From: an uncultured Bacteroides sp.
GTDB lineage: Bacteria; Bacteroidota; Bacteroidia; Bacteroidales; Bacteroidaceae
Direction of reading: 5' to 3'
NCBI RefSeq assembly: GCF_958445495.1
Contig: NZ_CAUCSQ010000004.1
Location: forward strand, 72,990-136,989
DNA length: 64,000 bases
The stretch's first letter is position 1; every line of letters begins with the position of its first letter. Made by a program: the position numbers and the translations under genes. This document shows positions 25,671 to 34,925 of this stretch, piece after piece. The notes below the pieces were generated by a model. It did no database searches and was not told the origin of the DNA. It saw only the letters and a program-made list of their open reading frames with translations.

Positions 25671-28600
25671 TTATTGAATTTTAAAGGAATACCTGCCGGA
25701 CAAAAGCCGCAATACCACCTTTCCGCCTTCCGTCCCTACATATTCTATCCCTTTACTCTTCTTCAACGCTTTATTCCCCTCAACGATGTTCTTCACGGAA
25801 GCGGCGGGAAGATATAACGTCGCGGTCGTGTTGGCCGGAACCGCGCATTGATAAATGACGGCGTCCTTCTCCACTCTCCAACCGCTCTCGATATGCCCGT
25901 ACATGGAATCGTAATACCCTTCGGCGTAAGTCATGCCGCCGGTAGCGTCCACTTCCGGCTTCAATACAAACCGTTTGAATCCGGGAGAATCTTCATCCCG
26001 TTCTATGCCCAAAGAATAATTGTACATCCATGCACCGACCGCACCGAAAGAATAATGGTTGAAAGAATTCATGCGGTTATTCCCCCCGAATCCATCCTCG
26101 TGGGTATAGGAATTCAGCCGTTCCCAGATGGTGGTGGCTCCCTGCTCCACCGAATACAGCCATGACGGATAAGCCGTCTGCTGCAACAGCCTGTATGCCG
26201 CCTCGCTGCAACCGTTGTCCGACAAGGCTTTGCTAATCCACGCCGTCCCGATAAAACCCGTCATCAACGAATAAGGAGGACACTGCTTGCCTTGCTCCGT
26301 CTTATTCTCCCTGACGATTGTCTCCATCAGGTTCTTGACAAACTTCGGTTTATTCTCCTCGTCAATGATGCCGAACACTAGCGGAAGCACATAAGAAGTC
26401 TGCGTATCCACCAGAGTCCCCCGCCTCTCCGGTATGAAAGCGGAATGGATGGTCTTGCAGGTTTCCGGTTGCAGGTAAGTACTGTTAAAAAAAGCCTTTC
26501 TCTCGCCGTGCAGCTTCCGGTACTCCTCCGCATCCGCAGTCTTACCCAGAACGGCCGCTATCTTGCCCATCAGCTCCAAATCGTAAATGAAATAAGCCTC
26601 CCATAAGAGGGATTTATCATTCCTGCTGTCTTCAGGCCCCAACCAGTCGCATAAATCACCCCATACCCGGTTCTGCACAAGCAGGTTCGTCTCCGGGTCG
26701 ATAGTCTTGTCGAGAATATAAGAAACATACCGTTTCATGGCGTCGTAATGTTCTGCCAGCAATGCCTTGTCTCCATATTGCCGGTAGCACTCCCAGGGTA
26801 CTGTGATGCCGGCGCTTCCCCATAACAAACCGCCGAAGCCGCCGCCCAAAGGCGCAATGTCCGGGAAACGCCCGTCCTTGCCTTGCACGTCGCGCATGGA
26901 ACGGAGATATCTTCTCAGGAACTGCGGAACATCCGCCAGATACGTTGCCGTGCGGGAAAAGACGGAAATGTCTCCCGCCCATCCCAAACGTTCGTTCCGT
27001 TGAGGGCAGTCGGTCGGGACAGACATGAAATTGGCGAAAGAGGACCAAGTGATATTTTCCCACAACCTGTTTACTTTCGCGTTCGATGTCTCGTAACGGG
27101 AGGCCAACTCATGGATGGAACTCAGCACCACTCCTTTCACCGCTTCTACGGGCAGGGGCTTGTCAATGCCCGTTATCTCCACAAACCGGTAGCCATGATA
27201 GGTGAAGCGGGGAAGAACCGTCTCCTCACCCCCTTTGGCGATATAGATGTCCTGCGCCATGGCAGCGCGGATATTCTCCAACATAATCATTCCGATATGG
27301 TCTTTATATTCGGGCAGGTCCGGATATTTCACCTCGGCAAAACGAAGACAGACTTTCGTTCCCGGCTTCAAGCCGGACAACTTTATTTTGGGGACTCCCG
27401 CCATGTTCTGTCCCATGTCATAAACAAACACGCCGGGACGCACTTCCTCCATCGAGAGCGCGGTCAGTTCCGTCCTCGCTTTTACGGTCTGCCCGAACTG
27501 CCCTATCAGTTCAAAACCGGAATAGTCGTTTACCCAGGGTTGGTCCGGGGTTCCGTCCGTACAGATATTACCCTCCAGCGCAACTTCGCAGGCAGGCTTC
27601 CACTTCGCGGCATCGTATGCAGCCGTGCTCCACCCTTCTACCTCCGCATCACGCAAAGCGTCATACACTTCGCCCTGAAAGAAACTGCCGTAACAGACAG
27701 GGCCTTTATCATAATATTGCCAGGAAGAGGGGTCGGTTACGATTACTTTCTCCCGCCCGTCCGCATAAGTGATTACCAGTTTTGCCAGCAATGACTGACG
27801 GTCGCCGAAGAAATTCCAGTTGTCTCCCGTAAAAGTAGCTCCTCCGCTCCACCATCCTTCAGACAGTAAAGCACCGAGCGCATTCCGCCCGGAACGGATA
27901 TGCTCCGTCACGTCAAATGTCTGATATAAGTGTGTTTTATTGTATTGGGTGATTCCGGGATTGAAATAGTCGTCTCCCACCCGTCTGCCATTCAGATAAA
28001 CCTCATAGATGCCGCGTGAGGTAACATACAGCCGCGCTTTCTTCACCTTTGCATCCAAAGAGGCGAAGACCGTCCTTAACATCGGCGCCGAACGGGGCTC
28101 CGGAGTGAAGATGTCGAGAACTCCCGAAGAAGCGCCGTCTATGCGGCATACCGTATCCTGCAATGTAGCGATTACATTGGAAGGGCTCCGGAAGTCGGCT
28201 ATTTCCACTGTCGAGAAAGAGGCCGCCTGTCCGGCAGGAACAAAGTAACCCATATCTCCCGCTACGGGGAAAGTGATGAAATCACCGCCCCGGCCCAAAG
28301 GATTCAGGTTGGCAGAGCCGATTTCTTTCCCGGCATTATCCACATAAAACTGCGTAAAGCCCAAATTCGAGCGAAGGCTTATCTTATGCCAGCCGTATTT
28401 ATTACGCTCGTTGACAAGCTCCTGCGGAATGGCGAAACTCTTATAGGGAATGTCTTTCCTGTCATTCGGATGATAACCTGCCCGGTACACGTTCAGCACC
28501 GCCTCTTTGCCCGAAAGCAACGGGGCGATATCCAGTTCGACTCTGATATATGACTCGTCTTTTTTATTTTCCAACCGGTAGAGGTTCTTATACCGGTTCA

Positions 28601-29168
28601 TCAAACGTCCGTCATTCGCCCCGTAAATAAATCCGGAACGGGTGGTCCGGGACGCTTCGTCCAACCGTAAAGAGAAGTCCAGCCTAAAAACCGGAAGATA
28701 ATGGGAATAGAACGTCCTGTCTTCATCTCCTCCTCCAATCCATTTCGCACCGCTCCATCCCTGATAAGCGCGGTCGCTGCTCATCAGCCCGGTTTCAAAC
28801 CAGGAAGAAGCGGAGGCTTCTCTGTGTTTCGCATCCCACACGCGAACCGTCCACAGATAACGGGTGGCTGCTTTTAAAGGAAGTCCGGCATATTCGATGT
28901 TCAAGGAATTGCCATCATTGATTTTTCCCGAATCCCACACTTGCATCCCTGCCTCATCGGTCACGACGATTCGGCAAGCCGCCTGCGACAGACCTCTTTC
29001 GTCCGCCGTTGCCTCCATCCGCCAACTGAAACGGGGGTTTTCCACGTCAATCCCCAACGGAGTCGTAGCATATTCCACTTGTAGTTTTTTGAGTTGAAAA
29101 GGAGTGTCGGCCATGCCTGGCAAGCTGTTTACCAACACAAAGAATAAAAAGCAAACGTATTTTTTCAT
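25671..29168 (-). CDS. GH78 alpha-L-rhamnosidase
   Basis: A 1165-residue secreted enzyme with the full bacterial GH78 layout: signal peptide, N-terminal Ig-like domain (LKKLQVEYATTPLGIDVENPRFSW at 27-50), a beta-sandwich region including an inserted concanavalin-like part (about 140-330), the jelly-roll domain (SRGIYEVYLNGRRVGDDYFNPG), the (alpha/alpha)6 barrel and a C-terminal beta-domain. The catalytic signature DCPQRNERLGWAGD lies near 715-730, and the barrel's second acidic region is in GAVGAWMYNYSLGIE near 1065. It removes terminal alpha-L-rhamnose by inversion, most likely in the periplasm. It is the last gene of the central PUL, 166 bp beyond the GH43 gene, with its own promoter-like element. 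Confidence 0.95.
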   Translation of the reverse strand: MKKYVCFLFFVLVNSLPGMADTPFQLKKLQVEYATTPLGIDVENPRFSWRMEATADERGLSQAACRIVVTDEAGMQVWDSGKINDGNSLNIEYAGLPLKAATRYLWTVRVWDAKHREASASSWFETGLMSSDRAYQGWSGAKWIGGGDEDRTFYSHYLPVFRLDFSLRLDEASRTTRSGFIYGANDGRLMNRYKNLYRLENKKDESYIRVELDIAPLLSGKEAVLNVYRAGYHPNDRKDIPYKSFAIPQELVNERNKYGWHKISLRSNLGFTQFYVDNAGKEIGSANLNPLGRGGDFITFPVAGDMGYFVPAGQAASFSTVEIADFRSPSNVIATLQDTVCRIDGASSGVLDIFTPEPRSAPMLRTVFASLDAKVKKARLYVTSRGIYEVYLNGRRVGDDYFNPGITQYNKTHLYQTFDVTEHIRSGRNALGALLSEGWWSGGATFTGDNWNFFGDRQSLLAKLVITYADGREKVIVTDPSSWQYYDKGPVCYGSFFQGEVYDALRDAEVEGWSTAAYDAAKWKPACEVALEGNICTDGTPDQPWVNDYSGFELIGQFGQTVKARTELTALSMEEVRPGVFVYDMGQNMAGVPKIKLSGLKPGTKVCLRFAEVKYPDLPEYKDHIGMIMLENIRAAMAQDIYIAKGGEETVLPRFTYHGYRFVEITGIDKPLPVEAVKGVVLSSIHELASRYETSNAKVNRLWENITWSSFANFMSVPTDCPQRNERLGWAGDISVFSRTATYLADVPQFLRRYLRSMRDVQGKDGRFPDIAPLGGGFGGLLWGSAGITVPWECYRQYGDKALLAEHYDAMKRYVSYILDKTIDPETNLLVQNRVWGDLCDWLGPEDSRNDKSLLWEAYFIYDLELMGKIAAVLGKTADAEEYRKLHGERKAFFNSTYLQPETCKTIHSAFIPERRGTLVDTQTSYVLPLVFGIIDEENKPKFVKNLMETIVRENKTEQGKQCPPYSLMTGFIGTAWISKALSDNGCSEAAYRLLQQTAYPSWLYSVEQGATTIWERLNSYTHEDGFGGNNRMNSFNHYSFGAVGAWMYNYSLGIERDEDSPGFKRFVLKPEVDATGGMTYAEGYYDSMYGHIESGWRVEKDAVIYQCAVPANTTATLYLPAASVKNIVEGNKALKKSKGIEYVGTEGGKVVLRLLSGRYSFKIQ

Positions 29169-29266
29169 TTTGTATCAGTGTTTTTTGTCAATTCCATTAA
29201 AATCCGCAAGGGCTTCCTTCCGCAATTCCAATCGCCGGAACAGGGTTAACTAATTCACAATCCGCG

Positions 29267-29274
29267 CAAAGATA
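29267..29274 (-). promoter_or_regulatory. -7-like promoter element for the GH78 gene
   Basis: TATCTTTG on the minus strand, 99 bp upstream of the GH78 start codon, matches TAnnTTTG exactly. The -33 candidate at 29287-29290 is too close, so only the -7 element is supported. Confidence 0.4.
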
Positions 29275-29334
29275 ACACATCCTGCACAAACCCGAACAGA
29301 ACACAAGTTTTTTTATCCGAAACCGAAGCCTTTT

Positions 29335-31872
29335 TTACATTTCAGGACTAACGTCGAAGCGGAAACACGAATCGAGAGAGACGATATTCACCTGTACCGA
29401 TGGCGTCGGAACATACTTCCTTTTATTTTCCCTCCAATAATCCTCCAGTTTATCCACCTCTTCGGCAGTCAGATGTATCACGGCTCCATGCTTGGGAGAA
29501 GTAAAACGGCTTGTTTTCATCACTCCCTCATTGAAACGTCCCAGATTCTTGAAATTCACGAAATCCGACGTTTCGACAAAAGCAAAATTATGAGGATGAA
29601 TGCTATATACATCGTACATCAATACCCATTTATCCTCCCCGATACGTTTCCATACATGAGGAGCCTCGCAAGCTTTGGGTTCCGAATCGTACCAGCGGGC
29701 ATCAAACCTGTAATCTCCGTCGATTCGGTCCGAAACGGCCTGCTTGATACCTGCCTCCCCATCGTGGGAGACATAAAACAAACGATATGTATCCCCTACC
29801 TTCGTTATGTCGCCGTCTATGGCCGAAACCTTTTCGCTAGGATACTCGAACAAAATCCGCGGGAGCGTTTCTATCCTGTCAAATTCGTCATTCACATACA
29901 CGTAATAAAGCTTGTTCGCTTCATTTTTGAAACGCATGGTGAAATAAATCATCAGTTTTCCTTTTTTATCGTCGTATGCCACTTCCGGAGCCCAGACGCA
30001 ACCAATCTCGCCCAATCCGGCAGACAACTTGTCAAAGCGGATATTCGTGCGTTTCCAATGTATCAAATCCCATGACTTCATCAATACCAACGCCCGGTTG
30101 TTGCCCCAGCCGTATTCACGCCCGTCACGTTCCCATTCCGTATCCAGATAACCGTCTCTTCGGGCAAACACGCGCAAATCGGTCATGGCGAGGTAAAAGG
30201 CGCCGTCCGGCCCGCGGAAGATATGCGGGTCGCGAATCCCTTTCTGATAAGCGATTGTATCTCCGGCAATGACCGGTTCGCCATCATTCAAAGCCGTAAA
30301 AGTATAACCGTCACGGCTGACGGCCATATAAAGCCCGTGAGTCTCGTCTTTGTGGAATACCATCAGGTAAGCGCTCATATCCTTTTCCTGAGGAACCGCA
30401 TTTTTATAACGGAACTGCCTGAAACCCGCACTTCCCTTTCCCGCAGAGAGCAGGCCGATACGCAAAGCGAAAAAGCCGTGGTAGTTATTGTGGTGAAGTT
30501 GCGAAACATCTATATTCTCCGCCAGAGTGGTCCATGCCCCGTTACCTTTGCCAACCATAATCCGAACGTTATTTCCCTGATTCTGAAGTCTTACGGTGAA
30601 GCGCTTCCCTAATGTGTTGGGCAATTCGACTTTCTTGTCCGCATTTTGACAGACAATGAATTTCTCACCGTCGGACATCACGCCCGCATAAGCTTTCTCA
30701 CGATAGAACAAGAGCAGCCCCGCTATATTCTTTTTACCGACATGGACCTCAACTTGCACCTCATAGTTTTTATCTTCGGGAGTCGTCAACAGCAACCGTC
30801 CGTCATCCGGACCGCTCCCCTTGGCGTCCACCCGCAAGGTTTGTCGCCCGAACGCCAACGACTGGGGCGCATATTCTTTCCAGAAAGTCCATTGAAGGCC
30901 CAATTCCGGACCTTCAAAGTCGTCGGACAGACACAATCCGCGCTTTATCCGCTTGTCCTCCGGCATCGGGGCAGCGGACAGTATCGGGTCGGCGGACGGT
31001 TTCGTCCGGAACCACCCGTCGTCGGTCCATTCGACAGGTTCAAGCAAAGTTTGCCGTCCCAACGTGTGATATCCTTTCGCATAAGCATGGTACACAATCC
31101 ACCAGTTGCCGTTCACATCGTCAATCAAGGTTCCGTGTCCCTTGGACCACCAGTTGTCATTCCCGCTATAAGTATGGACAACCGGATTGTAGGGAGAATT
31201 TTCCCAAGGACCCGTAATGTTCCTGGAACGGGCGGAAACAACCATGTGGCTGGTGGCAGGCCCTGCCGTTCCCCCCTGTGCGGAGGTCATATAATAATAA
31301 CCGTCCTTATAATTCAGTTTGGGAGACTCCAAGCACATGCATTCCGTATCCCAGCCCTTCGGATACTCCCAACCGTCATAAACCTTTTTCTTTTCACCGG
31401 TGACGGACAGGCCGTCATCGGACAGGCGGACGACTTCCCCTTCATTCACATACAGATAGCGGTTGCCGTCCACGTCGGCAATATGGCCGGGGTCAATGCC
31501 GCTTATTTTCAAATCGACCGGCTTACTCCAGGGGCCTTTGATATCATCCGACCAAATCACCCAGTTCGTTCCGGCAGCCGGATAATAGATATAAAAACGC
31601 CCTTTATATTTTACCAAATCCGGAGCCATGGCAGAACCGTCCCAATCCGGCAGGGCACGGCACACCGGTTCCCAATTTATCAAATCCCGCGAATGCCAAA
31701 TCAAGAAGCCCGGCGCGTAGTAAAAAGGGGAATGTGTCATATAATAATCTTTCCCGTCACGTATTATCGAAGGGTCGGGATAGTCGCCCGGAATAATCAC
31801 CTTGGGATATTCCTGCGCATACAATATCCAACTTGACAAAGCAAGGAGGAAAAACAAAACATTTTTTTTCAT
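29335..31872 (-). CDS. Double GH43-type enzyme (two five-bladed propellers around a beta-sandwich module)
   Basis: The frame opens at 31938, but the ATG at 31872 gives a proper signal peptide (MKKNVLFFLLALSSWILYAQ). The 845-residue product has a first GH43 propeller (about 25-310) with all expected acids: GDYPDPSIIRDG (base), AMAPDLVKY (pKa modulator) and CMCLESPKL (acid). Next is a beta-sandwich module like those following GH43 domains (about 320-520, DDFEGPELGLQWTFW). A second GH43-like propeller follows (about 530-820, GIRDPHIFRGPDG, WAPEVAYDD, AIDGDI). GH43 enzymes release alpha-L-arabinofuranose or beta-xylose. The second propeller has APE where the first has APD, so its activity is less certain. 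Confidence 0.88.
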   Translation of the reverse strand: MKKNVLFFLLALSSWILYAQEYPKVIIPGDYPDPSIIRDGKDYYMTHSPFYYAPGFLIWHSRDLINWEPVCRALPDWDGSAMAPDLVKYKGRFYIYYPAAGTNWVIWSDDIKGPWSKPVDLKISGIDPGHIADVDGNRYLYVNEGEVVRLSDDGLSVTGEKKKVYDGWEYPKGWDTECMCLESPKLNYKDGYYYMTSAQGGTAGPATSHMVVSARSRNITGPWENSPYNPVVHTYSGNDNWWSKGHGTLIDDVNGNWWIVYHAYAKGYHTLGRQTLLEPVEWTDDGWFRTKPSADPILSAAPMPEDKRIKRGLCLSDDFEGPELGLQWTFWKEYAPQSLAFGRQTLRVDAKGSGPDDGRLLLTTPEDKNYEVQVEVHVGKKNIAGLLLFYREKAYAGVMSDGEKFIVCQNADKKVELPNTLGKRFTVRLQNQGNNVRIMVGKGNGAWTTLAENIDVSQLHHNNYHGFFALRIGLLSAGKGSAGFRQFRYKNAVPQEKDMSAYLMVFHKDETHGLYMAVSRDGYTFTALNDGEPVIAGDTIAYQKGIRDPHIFRGPDGAFYLAMTDLRVFARRDGYLDTEWERDGREYGWGNNRALVLMKSWDLIHWKRTNIRFDKLSAGLGEIGCVWAPEVAYDDKKGKLMIYFTMRFKNEANKLYYVYVNDEFDRIETLPRILFEYPSEKVSAIDGDITKVGDTYRLFYVSHDGEAGIKQAVSDRIDGDYRFDARWYDSEPKACEAPHVWKRIGEDKWVLMYDVYSIHPHNFAFVETSDFVNFKNLGRFNEGVMKTSRFTSPKHGAVIHLTAEEVDKLEDYWRENKRKYVPTPSVQVNIVSLDSCFRFDVSPEM

Positions 31873-31927
31873 GGTATTCAAATTAAGACAAGACCCGGTC
31901 TTGCATATCTCTTCATAAATTCCGTCA

Positions 31928-31935
31928 CAAAGATA
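31928..31935 (-). promoter_or_regulatory. -7-like promoter element for the GH43 gene
   Basis: TATCTTTG on the minus strand, 56 bp upstream of the start codon at 31872, matches TAnnTTTG. It lies after the GH28-like stop at 32040, suggesting GH43 can be transcribed separately from the upstream operon. Confidence 0.45.
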
Positions 31936-32039
31936 CAAAGCACCGCCAAGTTATTCAACTTTTTTTTCAACCGCGAGAGTAAAGGTAAGGGCAGAGCCGC
32001 CTTCACTCTGCCCCGCATACGTCCTTTACAATGGAAAAG

Positions 32040-33446
32040 CTATTTTACCCTCACATTCTCTACAAAACCTTTCCTGTCCGCGTTCAATTCCTCCAGTGAA
32101 ACCACCCGCTTGCCGTTCAGCACGATATTTTCGAACAGGATGTCACTGACCTTGCGGTTTTCGTCATACCCTTCCATCAGTGAAGGATTGACATACTTGC
32201 CCGTACAGGAGATATTGCGGAACACGATGTTCTCCACGCCCCGTCCCGGACCGGTATTGTACTTCCGGTTATACATCACCCGCAGGTGGAACAATTGCCC
32301 CTCCTGGATGTTCTCCACCCGGATATCCTCGAACGTGATGTTACGCGCGAGATTATGGTCTCCCACGTTGATTGCCATGCAGCCCTGATAATTCCGGTCG
32401 TCCTCATCATGTTCCAGAATGTCTATGTTCTGAAACACCATGTCCTCAAGCACCTCGTCGCCGGTCTTCGTATTGCCGTGCGTGCCTATATTGACAGGAT
32501 GCGCGATGTCGGCCCAAAGGGTCGAGTTGCGGACACACACATTGCGGCAATCTCCGTAAAAATTCCAGCGATGGGTATAGAAAGCAAGGCAATCGTCGGA
32601 ATTGCGCAAAAATACATCGTCGATGACAATATCGGAACAGGACATGAAGTCCAGCCCGTCACTCCATCCCTGATAGCTGAACGACTTCAAGTTCCTGACG
32701 GTAATTCCCTCAGACTGCCCGCCGGAAACGGTGTAATGACGCGGATTGACAACGGTAATGCCGTCAATCAGCACGTTTTTGGAATATGCCACCGATATTC
32801 CCTGCTGCGGTTCGAGCAACATGCCGTGCCCAAGAATCTTCACGTTCTCCACACTGTCGCAGGCAAGGCATCCTTTCAGGACGGCTCCCCCCTCCAGATA
32901 GACGGTCGTGTTGGAAGGAATGCGGAAACATTTTCCCGCCGTATCGGCAGGCTCATGGATGCCGGCTTCGAAATACATCACATTCGGGTCGTTCCTGTCA
33001 GGCACATCCGCGATAATCGGATTCGCAAAAACATGCAGGTTGTTCAGACGGTCTCCGTTGAACTCCACGGACAGCTTTTGCGGCTTATCCAATGTAAACA
33101 GGAGGAAGTTTCCGTCTATCTCCGGCCGGATGCCTTTGGATAAAGGACGCACCACCGCCGAACGGATGTCTCCGTTGTTTTTCCGTATCAACACTTCCAC
33201 CTTACCGGAGAAGTCGAACTGCACCATTGTGGCGTCAGACCGGGTATCCATGTCCACCTTCACGTTGTATTCGTAAAGGTCTATCCATTTTTCCTCGCCG
33301 GCCTGCCGTATCCTCACCGTGTAGTCGTCGTTATGACGGGCATAATAGATACCTTGCGGAACCGGATACGTCACAATTTCCGCCCGTGCGGACACGGCTG
33401 CCATAACAAAAAGAACAAACAATGTTATTTTCCTGATTAGTTCCAT
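32040..33446 (-). CDS. GH28-like beta-helix enzyme with N-terminal beta-sandwich (copy 1)
   Basis: A 468-residue secreted protein (signal peptide about 1-22). Residues 25-150 form a beta-sandwich domain (NDDYTVRIRQAG, MVQFDFSGKVEVLIRKNNG, LSVEFNGDRLNNLHVFANP) reminiscent of GH49-type N-domains. Residues 160-460 are a right-handed beta-helix. Active-site-like motifs are W261-SDGLD266, NSDD285 and IAHPVNIGTHGN at 314-325. The last resembles a modified GHG motif. It is strongly similar along its whole length to the protein at 50962-52383. It follows the PL38-like gene by 114 bp; that gap contains a small hairpin (33532-33546). Likely role: hydrolysis of a uronic-acid-containing backbone, substrate not identified. 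Confidence 0.8.
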   Translation of the reverse strand: MELIRKITLFVLFVMAAVSARAEIVTYPVPQGIYYARHNDDYTVRIRQAGEEKWIDLYEYNVKVDMDTRSDATMVQFDFSGKVEVLIRKNNGDIRSAVVRPLSKGIRPEIDGNFLLFTLDKPQKLSVEFNGDRLNNLHVFANPIIADVPDRNDPNVMYFEAGIHEPADTAGKCFRIPSNTTVYLEGGAVLKGCLACDSVENVKILGHGMLLEPQQGISVAYSKNVLIDGITVVNPRHYTVSGGQSEGITVRNLKSFSYQGWSDGLDFMSCSDIVIDDVFLRNSDDCLAFYTHRWNFYGDCRNVCVRNSTLWADIAHPVNIGTHGNTKTGDEVLEDMVFQNIDILEHDEDDRNYQGCMAINVGDHNLARNITFEDIRVENIQEGQLFHLRVMYNRKYNTGPGRGVENIVFRNISCTGKYVNPSLMEGYDENRKVSDILFENIVLNGKRVVSLEELNADRKGFVENVRVK

Positions 33447-33560
33447 CTTAAAAACAATAATACCGATTGTTAGAAATTCACCGCAGACTATACGGACAAC
33501 CGTTGCCGGAAACCTTGCCGTACGGACGATTCCGCAGAACCTGCGGCAGTATGTCTCTTT

Positions 33561-34859
33561 TTATCTTGTGTACATCAATGTGCCAAAACCCAAAGCATCA
33601 AATCCACCGGAGTTCTCGCCGTAATTCCCTCCTCCGCCTTCGATGCCGCGTGTTTCTACCGCAATGTCCAGATATTTAATCTGTTCGTCTTTAATTCCTT
33701 CCGCGTTCTTATAGTGGTAATAAGGAAGCGCCCAGATGGGACGGTCTTGTCCGCGGCTCCCTTCGCCGATGGCCGTGCATTTTTCTTCCGACACTCCGTT
33801 CCACTGATTGGTGTAATAGCGTATGTACGTAATATACGGCACTTCGTCTGTGGTATAATTATAACAAGCCACATATTCACAAGCTTTCAGGAACATATTT
33901 TCCTTATATTTGAAGAAGTCGTCTCCCTGATTGTACGCCAACTGGCAAATGGTTCCCAGCAGCCCGACGCACATCAGCGTATGTCCCTGGTCGCGCCCGC
34001 TTTCCTGCATTTGGGCGAAGTTCGCGTATTCACCCGTGAAAACATGATAGATGGCTCTTGTCAGGCGTCCGTTGGTGCTGCCTGTCTGGAAATGTTCAAT
34101 CGCCTCGTTATAGATGTCCCGCCGGTCGGCAAGGATGCCTATCGCCATAACGGAAGCGACGTTGCAAAGCCCCCAGTTCGCCCAGTAATGAAGGTCGGTC
34201 GTCCCGTGGTGACGCACCAGGAAATCTTTGTTGGCGGGGTAGAACACGTCTACCATCCAGTTCTGGTAATCCGTAAAATCTTTGGCGTTCCATCCCGGAT
34301 AGTCACGAAGCAGCTCGCCCGCTATCGCAAACTCGTATCCGTAGATACCGGCCGCCAGAGAGACGTTGGAGTTTCCGCCCAAACCGGTACAGACATCCGC
34401 CCACTGATTCAGTATGTCTACCGCTTTGGCGGCATATTCGTCATTCTGCTCTATTTTCCAGCGCAGCCCCAACTGATAGGCAGCCGCGGCGCCCCTGGCG
34501 GCATTCATGTAGTTCTCGTCTCCGCTCACCCCGCGCTTAATGGTCTCCACAGGAGAAGTCACGAACGACAATTGCGCATATTTGCTACTCTTCAACAGTT
34601 CGTAGCCTTCCTTCCACGGCGATTCCTCCAAATGGGTGCGGATACGTTCGAAATCCTCTTCCGTATGCAATCCTCCCACATGCTCAAACGGCACGGACAA
34701 AGCCTTCGACTCCACTTCCACCAAATTCTCCTCATCTTCTTTAAGCGGGATATTCTCCAAATCCGTTTCCGCATTTATATCCGGCAAATCGATGCCGTCC
34801 CCGCATCCGGCAATTACCGCGGATGCGACAGCTATAATCATATAAGCTATTTTTCTCAT
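33561..34859 (-). CDS. PL38-like lyase, alginate-lyase superfamily lipoprotein (copy 1)
   Basis: The frame opens at 34892, but the ATG at 34859 gives MRKIAYMIIAVASAVIAGC, a lipoprotein signal, so the 432-residue product is probably membrane anchored. The body is all-helical (alpha/alpha toroid, alginate_lyase fold), with DLHYWANWGLCNVASVMAIG and the conserved ESGRDQGHT block near residues 284-292, followed by NQGDDFF. It matches the protein at 48772-50700 in this block and in overall layout. Family knowledge: PL38 members cleave beta-glucuronan or alginate by beta-elimination. Assignment to PL38 is by eye and moderate. It follows the TIG-domain gene within the SusC-SusD operon. Confidence 0.75.
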   Translation of the reverse strand: MRKIAYMIIAVASAVIAGCGDGIDLPDINAETDLENIPLKEDEENLVEVESKALSVPFEHVGGLHTEEDFERIRTHLEESPWKEGYELLKSSKYAQLSFVTSPVETIKRGVSGDENYMNAARGAAAAYQLGLRWKIEQNDEYAAKAVDILNQWADVCTGLGGNSNVSLAAGIYGYEFAIAGELLRDYPGWNAKDFTDYQNWMVDVFYPANKDFLVRHHGTTDLHYWANWGLCNVASVMAIGILADRRDIYNEAIEHFQTGSTNGRLTRAIYHVFTGEYANFAQMQESGRDQGHTLMCVGLLGTICQLAYNQGDDFFKYKENMFLKACEYVACYNYTTDEVPYITYIRYYTNQWNGVSEEKCTAIGEGSRGQDRPIWALPYYHYKNAEGIKDEQIKYLDIAVETRGIEGGGGNYGENSGGFDALGFGTLMYTR

Positions 34860-34925
34860 AATACTGTCTTTTTTATATTGGTATAAAATCAAGAGAGTTG
34901 CTGCAATCCGGTAAAATGCATCCTC

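Noticed and set aside
26883..27794. 303-codon plus-strand open frame
   Set aside because: Opposite the GH78 barrel region; no recognisable protein.
30646..31836. 396-codon plus-strand open frame
   Set aside because: Complementary to the double GH43 gene; its sequence shows no domain and is a by-product of codon bias.
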